Of a DNA stretch of 64,000 nt, positions 36,026-46,779 are shown piece after piece. Below the pieces are notes generated by a model, which ran no database searches, was not told where the DNA came from, and saw only the letters and a program-made list of their open reading frames with translations. The stretch comes from Capra hircus (lineage: Eukaryota > Chordata > Mammalia > Artiodactyla > Bovidae). Position 1 is the first letter of the stretch. Every line of letters starts with the position of its first letter. The stretch spans positions 140,135,089 to 140,199,088 of the forward strand of contig NC_030808.1 in assembly GCF_001704415.2 (NCBI RefSeq), in the 5' to 3' direction. Made by a program: the position numbers and the translations under genes.

Positions 36026-36026
36026 T
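35997..36026. repeat. (AC)n microsatellite
   Basis: About 14 AC units, uninterrupted. Confidence 0.95.
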
Positions 36027-36187
36027 GAATATATCACATCAAAATTCACAAAGTAAGGAATAAAAGACAAATAGGCAAAAATACACTAGTAGCAGTAGAT
36101 TTTACCTCTACCAGGCCATGACTGATCAAACATATCAATACACAAACAATGAAGAAAATAAAGATTTAAACCACGTAGTTAAAGACA

Positions 36188-36265
36188 ACCCTGGTGGTCT
36201 ACAGTCCACAGGGTCGCAAAGGGTAGGACATGACTTAGTGACTTAACTATAACTACAACTATAGA
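36188..36265 (+). mobile_element. BovA 3' fragment
   Basis: Only the distal BovA end (ggtctacagtccacagggtc) and an irregular ACT-rich tail. Confidence 0.82.
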
Positions 36266-36273
36266 TATAATAT

Positions 36274-36485
36274 AGGGCTTCCCTGGTGGCTCAATGGTAA
36301 AGAATCTGCCTGCCAATGCAGGAGATGCGGGTTCGATCTCTGGGTCTGAAAAATCCCCTGGAGAAGGAAAAAACAACCCATTCGTGTTCTTGCCTAGGAA
36401 ATCCCATGATCGGAGAAGCCTAGCAGGCTACAGTCCATGAGGTCTGCAAAAGAGTCAGACATGACTCAAGAGACTAAACAGCAAT
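36274..36485 (+). mobile_element. Bov-tA SINE
   Basis: Head gggcttccctggtggctcaa, B-box-like gggttcgatctc, and body to gactcaagagactaaacagc. It is one of the less diverged copies. Confidence 0.92.
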
Positions 36486-36814
36486 GACAACAACATATAT
36501 GTAATTTACTGATTTCCCGTATCCAAGGGAAAAAATTTCCAATCTTGAGGACATACTAATATTAGGCCACAATGATGCAAATCAGAACTTTCTCTGAAAT
36601 CAATATGACAAAACTACAATTAAACAAGAATTCTCAAGTCAAATTTGCTCTTGAGAGTCACAAAAGGAACCAAAACGGAGATCAGAGATGATCTATAAAC
36701 AATGTTAACAAATATAGTTAATGTTGGAACCCATATAATATTCCAGAAACAACACTTGGAAGAAAATGGATAGCTTTGCACACCCATATAAGTAAAAATA
36801 AAGGATCAAAATAT

Positions 36815-37137
36815 ACAAATGAACTTACTTGCAAAACAGAAAGAGACTCTCAGACTTAGAAAACCAACTTATGGTTGCCAGGGGAAGAGACTGGCATGGT
36901 GCTTGGAAAGCTCTTGTACACACTGATATATTTAAAATGGATAGCCAACAAGGGCCTACTGTATAGCACAGGGAACTCTGCTTCAGTGTTATGTGCCAGC
37001 CTGGATGGGAGGGGAGTCTGGGGGAGAATGGACCCATGTATACGTATGGCTGAGTCTCTTCACTGTTCACCTGAAACTATCACACCATTGTTAATCGGCT
37101 GTATCTCAATACAAAATGAAAAGTTTAAAGCTTGAAA
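36815..37137 (+). mobile_element. L1 3' end, younger than its host L1
   Basis: Landmarks aacttatggttgccagggga, ggcctactgtatagcacagg, and a 3' end at gctgtatctcaatacaaaat. Old-L1 homology lies on both sides. Confidence 0.72.
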
Positions 37138-37620
37138 AAACAATAAAGGAGCTAAATAAATAAGTATCCAATTAATAAAAACAAATACAAGGATCAATGT
37201 ATTAGAAGGCAAATTGATACTAGAACTATGAGATAGATCTAACATTTTAAAATAACTAACAAAATACATAAATGGTTGGTTAAAATAAGCAAGAGAACAA
37301 ACTTACAAAATTAGAAATGAAAATGGGGGCTGAATCCAAGATAGTGATAAAATTAAACGCCATAACACAAATCCGTAAAAGAAGGAAAGTAGAACCATGC
37401 ACGCTGAAAGTGAAGATGGAAATACTATTTGCACACAATATAACTGCAAAACTAAAAAATTCACGAATCTCAATTGAAAAAGCATTACAAACAGTAAAGA
37501 TAATTCTGTGAAGTGACTGGGTAAAGGGTAAAAATAGACTGCCTAAGGATTCACAAACAACCACCCTTTTGTAACCAAGATCCTACTCATAAGAAGAAAA
37601 CAGATTAAATGCAATAAAAG

Positions 37621-37830
37621 TGGGCTTTCTAGGTGGTTCTGTGGTAAAGGATCTGCCTGCCAGTGCAGTAGATTCAGGTTTGATCCCTGGGTCGGGAAGA
37701 TCCCCTGGAGAAGGCAATGGCACCCCACTCCAGTACTCTCGCCTGGGAAATCCCATGGACAGAGGAGCCTGGCAGGCTGCGTCCATAGGGTCACAAGCAG
37801 TAGGACATAGCTAAGCAAACACACACACAC
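37621..37830 (+). mobile_element. Bov-tA SINE
   Basis: Head gggctttctaggtggttctg and body, with a short (CA)n tail. Confidence 0.92.
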
Positions 37831-39345
37831 AGCCATATGACAACATTCTGAAATGCTTCTTAGATATACAAAAGGACATTTGAATAAGTGGAATGGCAGA
37901 TCCTATTTAATATAAGAACTATTAATACCCTAAGAAGGGCACTTCTTGAATTAATCTATACATTCAGACCACAACAATGAAATACCAAACAGATATTTTC
38001 TTAGATAATCTGATTTTAAGGCAAACATGCAAAATCATCCAGAAAAAAAAAATCTTCAAAAAATTAGTAGATAAGGCAGAAATAGATGTACCAGATATTG
38101 AAACATATTTCAAGAATGTAACAGGGTGCATGAATAGACAGAAGAACAGAACAGATAAGAGAGACCAGAAGACAAATAAATTAAAAAAAATTCAGTGTGT
38201 GACAAAAATAGCATTGGAGATCAATAGAAAGAAAATCAATTCTTTAGTAAATGATGTTAAGATAACTAGAACTTCTGGGGGAAAAAAATGAAAGTGCATA
38301 CTACCCAACTCATCAATTAAAACAAGTTCCAGGGATTTAAACAACACAAAATAATGTAGTTAGAAGAAAAATGGATAAAAGGTTTCATATAACCTAAAAT
38401 GAGGGATGTCTTTCTAAGTACAATACAACAGTGTGATGTCGTAAAACAGTTCATGGATTCAGCCACATAAACTAAATATTTTTGTAAGGCAAAAGCAAAG
38501 AAAGTAAAAAAAATCCATAGTTCATAATATGGAAAAAAGAGTTTGTCAAACTGTGATGAGATCCTATAAATCAATTATTTAAGAAAAAATCAACCACCCA
38601 AAAGAAAAATGTATAAGGAATATAAATTGATGGTTAACTGAAAAGGAAATATGAGTGTGAAGGACTATATGAAATGATGCTTTATTCACTCATGAGAGAT
38701 GCTTACGAAATTCTTGAGATACTGTTTTCACCTATCAGACTGGCAGAAACAAAAATGCTGAGGACATGAGTCATCCAAGAATGTGTGGACATACCCATAC
38801 AGCACAGATGGAAATTAAGTGGATAAAAGATCTCGAGACATAATTTAACAATATACAACACAATTTTAGCCTTTAATTTGGAAGTTTCACTTCTTGGCAT
38901 TTATGTAACAGATATATAGGGTACCTTCAAGCTTATTAACTTTTAAGAATATTAGTTTAGCCCTGTTCATAATTATAAAAGAACTGAACAACACGTAACG
39001 CTCATCAATAAAGGCCTGGCTAAGTAAACTGAAGTATACTGATGAAACAGAAACCACATAGCCATTTAAAGAAAGAGGAATCTGGGGTGAATTAAAGTAT
39101 TACTCAGGAAAGCATAAGTTATAGTTTCCTGCTTGTGCAAATAAATTATATATCTGCATATGTTTGAAAATGCATAGAACATCTTTGAAAGACCATCCAA
39201 TGAACTGGTAACAGTGTTTGCCTATGAAGTGAGGAACTGGGTGACTGCAGGCAAAGCAGTATAACTCTTAATAAAACCATTGACAACTACACAGCAATCA
39301 TAATAGCTGAGATTTTCTAAAATCCCTTTCCCAGGATCTGACATT

Positions 39346-39378
39346 ATTTATCTATCTATCCATCTATTCATCTATCTA
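39346..39378. repeat. (TCTA)n-like tetranucleotide repeat
   Basis: Imperfect TCTA units with CCATC and TTCATC interruptions. Confidence 0.85.
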
Positions 39379-39389
39379 ATTAAATACTG

Positions 39390-39545
39390 AAATATTTAAG
39401 CCCGTCTTAATACTGTGAGTAATTACATTAAGTCCTGGACTTTCAGCAGTTTAGAGAAGTTCAATAATCTGCCCCAGGTCAACCCACCCAGCTCTGCATT
39501 TGTAGCGCTGGCTTCACACTCAAGCATTCTGGCCCTCTAGTTAGG
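39390..39545 (-). mobile_element. Probable MIR SINE
   Basis: The antisense trace gaagttcaataatctgcccc, then ccagctctgcatttgta and tcaagcattctggccct, follows MIR order at high divergence. Confidence 0.5.
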
Positions 39546-39554
39546 AAGCTGTGA

Positions 39555-40003
39555 TAGTCGAACATCATTCCCAAAGATGTTCACATCTGTAGCTGCAGAA
39601 TCTGTGGATAAATCAGCTGATCTTAAAGTAGGAAGATTACCCTGCATGATTCAGATAGGCCCAACGTAACGACAAGCATCCTTGAAATTGACAGTGAGAG
39701 TTGGGAGAGTCAATGTCTGCATGAAATGATGTCAGAAAAACTTGACCAGCCATTTTCAGCTTTGAAGACACAAGGGGCCCTGAGCAAGTAGTCCATAGAA
39801 GCTATAAAAGGCAAGAAATCTGTTTCTCCTCTGGAGCCTCCAGAAAGAGACACATCCCTGCTGACTCCTTGATTTTAGCCCAGTGAGACCCACTTAGCCC
39901 ACTGGACTTCTGGCACCCACAACCGTAAGTCAGTTACTTTGTGTTGTCTGAAGTCACTTAGGTTGTACGAAGTTGTTAGAGCAGCAACAGGAAGTTAGTA
40001 CAG
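39555..40003 (+). mobile_element. MaLR (MLT1-like) LTR
   Basis: Sense-strand order: aagatgttcacatctgtagc, gattaccctgcatgattcag, ctggagcctccagaaagaga, ccttgattttagcccagtga, ending gcaacaggaagttagtaca. Confidence 0.7.
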
Positions 40004-40214
40004 TGAATAAGAGGAGAAGGACCAGAGGCAGAGAAGAAGGCAGGAGGGAGCAGGGTGGGATTTAAAACCTCTTCACTGCTCTTGGAATTCCCTTCCCGCA
40101 TGTTTCTGTAAGACGTCACACAGGGACTGAATGGGATTCCAGCCACGTCACCTGCGACTCTACCCAGAGCTTCTCTCAGCTGCATCCAGTGCTTCTCACG
40201 TGTCATCCCCACAC

Positions 40215-40370
40215 CAGCAGTAGGGTCATCTGAGAACCGGTTACAAAAGCAAATTCTTGGACTCCTTTTCAGACACCTGGAATCAGCTCCTCTGAGAATG
40301 GTGGCCCACAGTCTGATTTAATAAGCCTTCTAAGTAATTCTGAGGTAGTGCTTGTCTGAGAACTATTATC
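40215..40370. mobile_element. MER5-like hAT fragment
   Basis: The start tctgagaaccggttacaaaa and the end gtgcttgtctgagaactatt form diverged inverted ends like those of MER5, with aagtaattctgaggtagtg inside. It is a non-autonomous hAT-Charlie type. Confidence 0.5.
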
Positions 40371-40409
40371 CTCATGTGGCTGTTGGTTGAGGCTGGTCAG
40401 GGGCCCCCA

Positions 40410-40510
40410 ACTTACAGAATGTTGAAATCACCAGGGTTTTTATAAAAAATCCCAATGCACCCTTGGCCAGTTGAATCAGAATGTTCCAGTGTAGGAGGTA
40501 TCAGGAAAAT
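40410..40510. mobile_element. Second MER5-like hAT fragment
   Basis: The segment gaaatcaccagggtttttat followed by ttgaatcagaatgttccagt matches the MER5 interior pattern. It may be a second insertion beside the first. Confidence 0.45.
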
Positions 40511-41296
40511 AACCCATTCAAATCAATATAGATCAATCCTAGAAATTGTGTCTTATATTCTGTCTTCCAAGAGCATAACAGAGGAGCCTTGAATAGTAAG
40601 GAAATGACCCTTTCTTCTGACAGCTTGTCTGATTATAAGCATGTGTGTTTAAAAAAAACACAATATTTTCTGCAAGATTGTCAAATTCCAAGGTCTGTTT
40701 GTTTTTTAAAGCATAGAAATAGAAGAGGAACATGTCCTTGCTGTTTTGAGTGGCAGAATCATGCCAGCAAAAATCTCAAAAAGACTGAAATATGCAGATG
40801 TGGTCACAAGGGTGCAACATAAATGGCACTGTTACTCAAAAAGAAATGCCAGCATCCCACAGACATATGCAGCACCCCATCTGTGAGCCCAGATTCACTG
40901 CTCACGACTGGAGGGTTGCTGGGAATCACAAGTGTGCGTTCATCCTTTTGGAAATAAGGCAAAACCCTCCTGGGACTTGAGACAAACAACATTCACTCAC
41001 CCCAACCTAGGGCCACCTCTGCCCTGACACCACCTTTCATTCTTGAAACTCTTTGATTTAAGCAAAGAGTCCTCACCATCACCCACATGACTATTGATTA
41101 GAAACACACACAATTTCAGGGCTGGAGGGTGAGAAGGGTATACTGTAGTAGTTCATGCCATTCCCTGAAAACCTGAATCCCCTCTGTGGTGATTCTGACC
41201 AGCAGGTCTCCATCTTATGCTTGAATGCTCACAGAGATGGGGGACTCACTACCTCACAGGGCAGCCCTCTCCATTTTTAAAATAATGTTTTTAATA
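40511..41296. other. Unassigned, possible CR1/L3 trace
   Basis: Around 41150-41285, gggggactcactacctcaca and gggcagccctctcca resemble a CR1/L3-type ancient LINE. The rest is unassigned. Confidence 0.35.
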
Positions 41297-41304
41297 GTAA
41301 GTTC

Positions 41305-41768
41305 TATGGAATATTAGTCAACCATTAAAAAGGAATGAAATGGGGTTACGTGAAGAGACATGAATGGACCTGGAGACTGTCATACAGCATGAAGTAAGCC
41401 AGAAAGAGAAAAACAAATTTAATGTATCAATGCATATATGTGGAATTTAGAAAAATGGGATACATGATGTGTTTTGCAAAACAGAAATGGAGATACAGAG
41501 AACAAAAGTATGGGGAAAAGAGGGAGATGAATTGGCGATTGGGATTGACATCTATATACTACTGATATAATGTATAAAATAGCTAACTAATGAAAACCTA
41601 CTTCATAGCACAGGGAACTCTACTCAGTGCTCTGTGATGACCTAAGTGGGAAGGAAATCCAAAAAAGAGAGGCCATAAGCATACACAGAGCTCACTGACT
41701 TCTGTACAGCGGAAACTAACAGTACATTGTAAAGCAACTACATTCCAATAAAATTAATTTAAAAAATT
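41305..41768 (+). mobile_element. L1 3' end with TSD
   Basis: Landmarks gaatattagtcaaccattaa, gactgtcatacagcatgaag, cttcatagcacagggaactc, actaacagtacattgtaaag, then an AATAAA-rich tail. The flanks gtaagttc at 41297-41304 and 41769-41776 fit a TSD for a 5'-truncated insertion. Confidence 0.83.
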
Positions 41769-41776
41769 GTAAGTTC

Positions 41777-42557
41777 CTCCTTATATGGACCTGAAACTGC
41801 TCTCCCTACTCTCAGCTTCTGTTTATGCCTTTGCTGTCCAGGTGTGGAAGGGAACCACTATTACAAATATTATACTATTTATACAAATATTTGCACAAAT
41901 ATTACACTATTACAAATATCACTATTACAAAGCCCTTCTGACCCTTGCAAATAACTGACACACTTCCTATCTTCTCCAGCTTGCATATTCTCACTTTCTT
42001 CAAGGCAAAATGACAGCAATTTCTTGGAGACCTTCTCAAAGGGTTTTAAAATTGCTGAGAGTGGTCATCAAGGCTCCAAGCACATCATAACTCCTCGGTG
42101 ACCTGACATATAGGTTTGATTTCTGCAATTTCCAGGGACACTCATAAGAACTCGATGGAACTTAGCTCTTTATCACCTCCAAAAATCATAATTTTCCCTA
42201 ATGAAGATACATTTGAAAACTTTAAAATTTTAAGTTAATGTCATTAATCTTTTTATTAACTTTGCCCCCCATATTTCCAGGAACTTTAAAATACCTGGAT
42301 ATCATGGATTTAGAATTTAAGCCAAGGATAAATATCCTAGTCTCTGTATCTAAAGGCACTTTCACCACTTTCACCACCAGGGGGCTCTCACATTTTGGTC
42401 ATTGGTACTTTACCTGCATTTAAAAAATTAATAAAGGGGATAGAAAACAACATTCAAATTTAAATGTAAGATGTTACTGACACAAAGATACAGCAGAATT
42501 TTTTGATATGTTTCTTAACCTAACATACTATCTCTGTACACACATACACGCACATTT
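41777..42557. other. Unassigned sequence
   Basis: Around 41860-41940 a small imperfect tandem of ttacaaatatt(t)-type words occurs. Nothing else is recognised. Confidence 0.45.
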
Positions 42558-42568
42558 AATTCATAATT

Positions 42569-42781
42569 GTGCTGTGCTATGTTTAGTCGCTCCGTTGTGT
42601 CTGACACTGCGACCCCATGGAGTGTAGCCTGCCCGGCTCCTCTGTCCATGGGATTTCCCAGGAAAATATTGGAGTGGGTCACCATTTAATCCTCCAGTGG
42701 ATCTTCCTGACCCAGGAATCGAACTCATGTCTCCTGAATCTCTTGCATTGCAGGCAGACTCTTTCCCGCTGAGCCACGGGG
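42569..42781 (-). mobile_element. Bov-tA SINE with TSD
   Basis: Antisense body and head. An exact 11-bp TSD, aattcataatt, lies at 42558-42568 and 42782-42792. Confidence 0.95.
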
Positions 42782-42939
42782 AATTCATAATTACTTAAAT
42801 ATTTAATTGATCTTTATCCACAAATTTATTTAAAATTTTTACCATTTGTCTTTATCAGTAGGAATTGTCATATGACCATTTACGTGAAAGAATGAATGTT
42901 CTACGTTCAGAAATATATTGCTTTCCAAAGGCATATATT

Positions 42940-43290
42940 CAGAAGAATGAAAGATGGCATGAAATTAATTTGCCTGTCAAACTGAAAACGATAAAAGAGA
43001 TAGTGCTTAATGTTGAAAAGGGTAAGAGAAGAGCCATTACTCTCACACAAACTTGTTAGACATGAAACATATTTTGGAGGGCAATTTGGAAAAGGATGGC
43101 ATATAGTAAAATGTGTGTGGAAAGAGATATGCTCAAATATTGGACTTTTTTTTTTTACCAACAATGTTTATAATAATGAAAATGAAGGGATAAGATGAAA
43201 GCCCCAAGAGTAGGAAGCTAGTTAAAAATACAATTACATAGACTGGCGATTCAATTCTTACATGATAGTATACATGTTAGAATGTCATTC
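42940..43290 (+). mobile_element. Old L1 ORF2 3' fragment
   Basis: The landmark ttttggagggcaatttggaa, a hallmark of distal ORF2 in old L1, is preceded by cctgtcaaactgaaaacgat and followed by ggaagctagttaaaaataca. Confidence 0.58.
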
Positions 43291-43309
43291 TCCCAAATCA
43301 CAGCATGCT

Positions 43310-43455
43310 TGGAGCTGGTGCATGGGGATGACCCAGAGAGATGTTATGGGGAGGGAGGTGGGAGGGGGGTTCATGTTTGGGAACGCATGTAAGAATTAAA
43401 GATTTTAAAATTTAAAAAAATAAAAAATAAATAAATAAAAACTAAAAAAAAAAAA
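43310..43455 (+). mobile_element. Bovine-type L1 3' end
   Basis: The segment ggggatgacccagagagatg, then ggagggaggtgggagggggg and an A-rich (AAAT)n tail, matches the 3' UTR of young ruminant L1. A related copy is at 59041-59225. Confidence 0.78.
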
Positions 43456-43564
43456 TATTACATATCAGAGACACAGAAAGAGACTGAGAAAGAAAGGATG
43501 AAGAGGAAGAGAGAAGAGAAACAAGAAGAAAACAAATACCATTTTCTCCAAAATCAGCTGTATG

Positions 43565-43790
43565 TATACATACATCCCCTCCCTCCTGGACCTCCCGCCT
43601 ACCGCACCCCCACCCCACCCCTCTAGGTCATCACAGAGCACTGAGCCGAGATCCCTGCTCTCTACAGCAGCTTCCCACTAGCTGTCTATTTTACACATGG
43701 TACTATATATATATATGTCAATGATACCCTCAATTTGTCCCACCCTCTCCTTCCCGCCCTGTGAATGTAGATCTCAGGCACCCTTTCTCA
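43565..43790 (-). mobile_element. L1 3' UTR, antisense
   Basis: Antisense landmarks: ctaggtcatcacagagcact, cagcagcttcccactagctg, ctattttacacatggtacta, ttgtcccaccctctccttcc. Confidence 0.65.
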
Positions 43791-43879
43791 GAATTGACTG
43801 GATGGAAGAGGAAGAAGGAGAACTGAGAGGAAGATATAGGACTTGGGAAACCCAACACCAGGGAGAAATGTAAGGAATA

Positions 43880-44050
43880 GTGAGAGTCACACAGAGGGGC
43901 TGGGGCTATGCAGGGGGCGGCCACTTCAGACTGGCAGCCGGGGGCGGGGGCTGGGGGAGGTCTAGAACTGACGAGTTACCTGGCGCACATGGCTGTGTAG
44001 AACACTGTTCTGAGCTGCGAAGTGTGGAAGTCTTAGCTGTTTCAAGCAAA
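43880..44050. other. GC-rich patch with G-runs
   Basis: From about 43910 to 43965 several runs of four or more G occur close together (gcagggggcggcc, gccgggggcgggggctgggg), giving G-quadruplex potential on the plus strand. No promoter element or transcript start is evident. Confidence 0.5.
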
Positions 44051-44054
44051 AATG

Positions 44055-44249
44055 GTGGATGGACCCAGACTGTCATACAAAACGAAGTAAAGCAGATGGA
44101 GAAAAACAAATATCATAAAATAATCCATGTATGTGGAATCTAGAAAAAAGGTATCAGTGACCTTATCTGCAAAACAGAGACACAGATGGGGCAACAAACA
44201 TATGGACACAAAGAAGAGGAAGGGGGCTGAGATTAACATATACGCAACA
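44055..44249 (+). mobile_element. L1 3' region, left part
   Basis: Landmarks cccagactgtcatacaaaac, gtatgtggaatctagaaaaa, agtgaccttatctgcaaaac, gagattaacatatacgcaac. It is cut by the minisatellite and SINE, and resumes at 44739. Confidence 0.8.
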
Positions 44250-44532
44250 TTGACGGGTGTGCGTGTGCTAAGTCGCTTCATATACACACTATTTACGGGT
44301 GCGCGCGTGCTAAGTCGCTTCATATACGCACCATTGACGGGTGCGCGCGTGCTAAGTCACTTCATATACGCACCACTGACGGGTGCGCGCATGCTAAGTC
44401 ACTTCATATACACACCATTGACGGGTGCACGCGTGCTAAGTCGCTTCATATACGCACCATTGACGGGTGCGCACTGCTAAGTCGCTTCATATACACACTA
44501 TTGACTGGTGCGCGCGTGCTAAGTCGCTTCAG
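44250..44532. repeat. 42-bp minisatellite built from a SINE/L1 junction
   Basis: Six head-to-tail units start at 44250, 44292, 44334, 44376, 44418 and 44460, with a seventh partial unit at 44501. Each has ttgacgggtgcgcgcgtgct, then aagtcgcttca, then tatacgcacca. The first two blocks are the antisense tail of a Bov-tA; the last is L1 target sequence. Units are 42 bp except the sixth (41 bp). Because 42 is a multiple of 3 and no stop occurs, the array is open on the plus strand (within 44127-44480) with a 14-residue repeat. I see no sign that it is translated. Confidence 0.93.
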
Positions 44533-44738
44533 TCGTGTCCAGCTCTTTGCCACCCTATGGACTATAGACCAGCAGGCTCCCAGGCCCTCTGTCCATGGGA
44601 TTCTCCAGGCAAGAACACTGGAGTGGGTTGCCATGCCCTCCTCCAGGGGATCTTCCCAACCCAGGGACTGAACTGTGTTCCGTGTGTCTCCTTCACCGGT
44701 AGGTGGGTTCTTTACCACTAGTGCCACCTGGGAAACCC
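44504..44738 (-). mobile_element. Bov-tA SINE at the minisatellite edge
   Basis: Antisense body from gctaagtcgcttcagtcgtg to the head end agtgccacctgggaaaccc. Its 3' tail region is the piece amplified in the adjacent minisatellite. L1 resumes directly with atactattgatgctat. Confidence 0.93.
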
Positions 44739-44960
44739 ATACTATTGATGCTATAAGAAATAACTAAAAGAAAGAAATAACTAACTAATGAGAATCTCCT
44801 GTATAGCACAGGGAACTCTCATCAATCCTGACACCTAAAAGGGAAGGAAATCAAAGAAAGAGGGCGTATCTTTTTATGTATAGCTGACTCACTTTGCTGT
44901 ACAGTAGAAACTAAACACAACATTGCAAGCAACTCTACTCCAAAAACTAATAATTTAAAA
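44739..44960 (+). mobile_element. L1 3' region, right part
   Basis: Continues the L1 from 44249: ctcctgtatagcacagggaa, cctaaaagggaaggaaatca, ctgtacagtagaaactaaac, ending in an A-rich tail. Confidence 0.8.
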
Positions 44961-45355
44961 AAATGGCAAAAAGGGAAAATGTGATTATGGTACACTACCT
45001 GCCTCAGTGGTTCATGGTATTTATATGGTTATAATGGATTTGACTAAAAACTGAGACAAGTACATGGGAATACAGGATATCTGACTAAGTTTCTGATCTA
45101 TTGTAACAGGAAATCAGTAGATACATGAATAGGACCTAGAAACTTATTAAAGTAGGAAGAAATTTAAAGGAGGCAATAATTTTAAAGTAAATTTAAAATT
45201 AAAGAACTTTTAAAGTGAACAGCAAAAGGACTAGTAAAAACTGATGCAAGGGATGGCCTTTGTGGAGGGAAATGGAGGGATTAAAATTATTTACATATAA
45301 TGTTTGATTAAAAGTGCAAATGAAGCAAATATATGCTATGCAAAAGTGTTTTAAT
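44961..45355. other. Unassigned sequence
   Basis: AT-rich, with no recognised gene or repeat. Confidence 0.45.
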
Positions 45356-45362
45356 AGGTTCA

Positions 45363-45511
45363 AGGAGTTCCCTGGTGGTCCCGTAGCTAAGACTCCACAG
45401 TCCCAATTCAGGGGGCCTGGGTTTGATTCCTGGTCAGGGAGCTAGATCCCACATGCTGCAACTAAGACCCAGCCCAGCCAAACAAATAAGACATAAATAT
45501 TTTTTAAAAAG
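45363..45511 (+). mobile_element. CHR-type SINE with short TSD
   Basis: Head ggagttccctggtggtcccg, B-box-like gggtttgattcctggtc, CHR tail cacatgctgcaactaagac. The flanks aggttca at 45356-45362 and 45512-45518 fit a TSD. Confidence 0.87.
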
Positions 45512-45518
45512 AGGTTCA

Positions 45519-45884
45519 GTAGGGGAAAAAAGCATAATCTTATATTACCATAGGAGAAAAATTTAGCTAAATCTACTCCAACAAGTTTAAAATTGTTCAT
45601 CTCTGGGGCATAGGCTTATAGGGGTTTCTCACTTTTTAATAATCATTCCTGTTTCCTGAATATTTTATAGGACATCTATCTTTTGTCTTTTACCTAACAA
45701 TGACATACTTACTATAAATGTTATAACTCATAACATAATGAAGTTATATATTTTGTTTATTTCAGGTTTGGCTACAAAAGGAAAAGTTCTGTAACCTTAT
45801 ACAGTACAGAGAGCTGCTCAAACAATAAAAATTTAGTAAATATGATTAACCAGGAACTCTATTAGGCCATTAGCTTCATGTGTC
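45519..45884. other. Unassigned sequence
   Basis: AT-rich, with no recognised gene or repeat. It borders the LTR element. Confidence 0.45.
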
Positions 45885-45983
45885 TGTCTTGCTGTAGCTC
45901 ACTGTTCACTGAGCCCAGGGGAGGCAAGGTGCCCGCTAAGAGGCTGGAAGAAAATGTGAGCAGCCATAGGCGCTACAGATGCG

Positions 45984-45989
45984 TTTATT
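45984..45989 (-). promoter_or_regulatory. Poly(A) signal AATAAA in the 3' LTR
   Basis: The plus strand reads tttatt within gcgtttattccc. The equivalent position in the other LTR (catgtttgttctctgg) has lost the signal, so only this copy keeps it. Confidence 0.65.
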
Positions 45990-46073
45990 CCCTAATGGTG
46001 GGGGCGGGGGCGGTGGCCGCAGCAGACCTAAGGTAACACAGCCCAACACGCCAGCAAGGGCTTTCTAGGTGGA

Positions 46074-46084
46074 GCTTATTTATG
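46074..46084 (-). promoter_or_regulatory. TATA-like box in the 3' LTR
   Basis: The minus strand reads cataaataagc. In the 5' LTR the matching segment is degenerate (ccccataatgctt), so the copy that would drive the internal frame no longer has a convincing TATA. Confidence 0.55.
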
Positions 46085-46779
46085 CTTACTGAACAAAAGT
46101 AGCCGGTGGCCAAGCCAGTGCCTCACGACGCGCATGCTCAGTTCTCTAAGTGATCTGTTACATAATCATTCTTTACAAAACGTGGGGTGAGATAGACTGT
46201 CCAACACCAGCTGGCCAATTGCTTTTTCCCTATGTTCCATCCCCTTCAGGGTCTCTCGCCTCACAAGCTATGTGTAGTCCATCTTCTGTGACATTTCCTT
46301 GGCGAGTAACACTGACCCTTGGATTTACATCTTGCAACGGCAGTAGATGCTACAAAAACAAATAGTTACATCCCCAACACATAGCAAAACCCAGTGCCAG
46401 GTAACACCTGGAACTCATGTTGCAGTCCTTGCTCTCATGGGAAAAGAAGAGCCACCCACCACACATGGAGTGCCTTTATCTCCCAAGGCCAAGTCCAATC
46501 CACAGTCTGTCCTTGTGAGACTGCAGGAGGGCCTCCACACAGGCAACTCCACCCCTATGGGATTTAAACCCTCCACAGGTGCCAGGCCCACCCCTTGAAA
46601 GGGGGGATTTTTGAGGCGTTCACAGCCCACCCACGTGATTCCAAATGCTTTATAAGCTCTGGTTCACATTGTTCTAAATCTGCAAGAGAACAAGGTTAGT
46701 AGCACAGCATGAGACACAGACTTTACAGTTTACCTCCACACAGAGAGCCATACAATTTCCAAGGGTAAGGACACAGCCT

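Larger units (their letters stand above)
36050..39260 (+). mobile_element. Ancient L1 ORF2 to 3' UTR, host of nested insertions
   Basis: Scattered matches occur in L1 order: attaggccacaatgatgcaa (ORF2 proximal), caaaattagaaatgaaaatg (mid), gaccagaagacaaataaat, tttgtaaggcaaaagcaaag (distal), ttttcacctatcagactggc, tttcacttcttggcatttat, ggcctggctaagtaaa, and a 3' UTR ending near aggaactgggtgactgc. No frame survives. Interruptions: BovA 36188-36265, Bov-tA 36274-36485, a younger L1 3' end 36815-37137 and Bov-tA 37621-37830. The proximal third is the weakest part of the call. Confidence 0.62.
45885..46248 (-). repeat. 3' LTR of the element
   Basis: Shares with the other copy the blocks gaggctggaagaaaatg, gcaagggctttc(t/c)aggtgga, tgaacaaaagtagcc and cgcatgctcagt. 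On the minus strand it has a TATA-like cataaataagc (46074-46084) and AATAAA (45984-45989) about 90 bp apart, as in an LTR U3-R layout. The 46248 boundary is approximate. Confidence 0.78.

Noticed and set aside
36274..36350. tRNA-like A and B boxes
   Set aside because: They belong to the tRNA-Glu-derived head of Bov-tA SINEs. No acceptor stem or full cloverleaf is kept here or in the other copies.
37977..38291. 104-codon Lys-rich frame
   Set aside because: It lies in degenerate L1 ORF2 sequence and is not in a preserved L1 protein frame.
43880..44050. GC-rich patch as a CpG-island promoter
   Set aside because: It is under 200 bp, mostly G-runs with few CpGs, and no exon follows.
44250..44532. 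Regular repeat array resembling a CRISPR
   Set aside because: Units abut with no variable spacers, the content is SINE plus L1 sequence, and the genome is mammalian.
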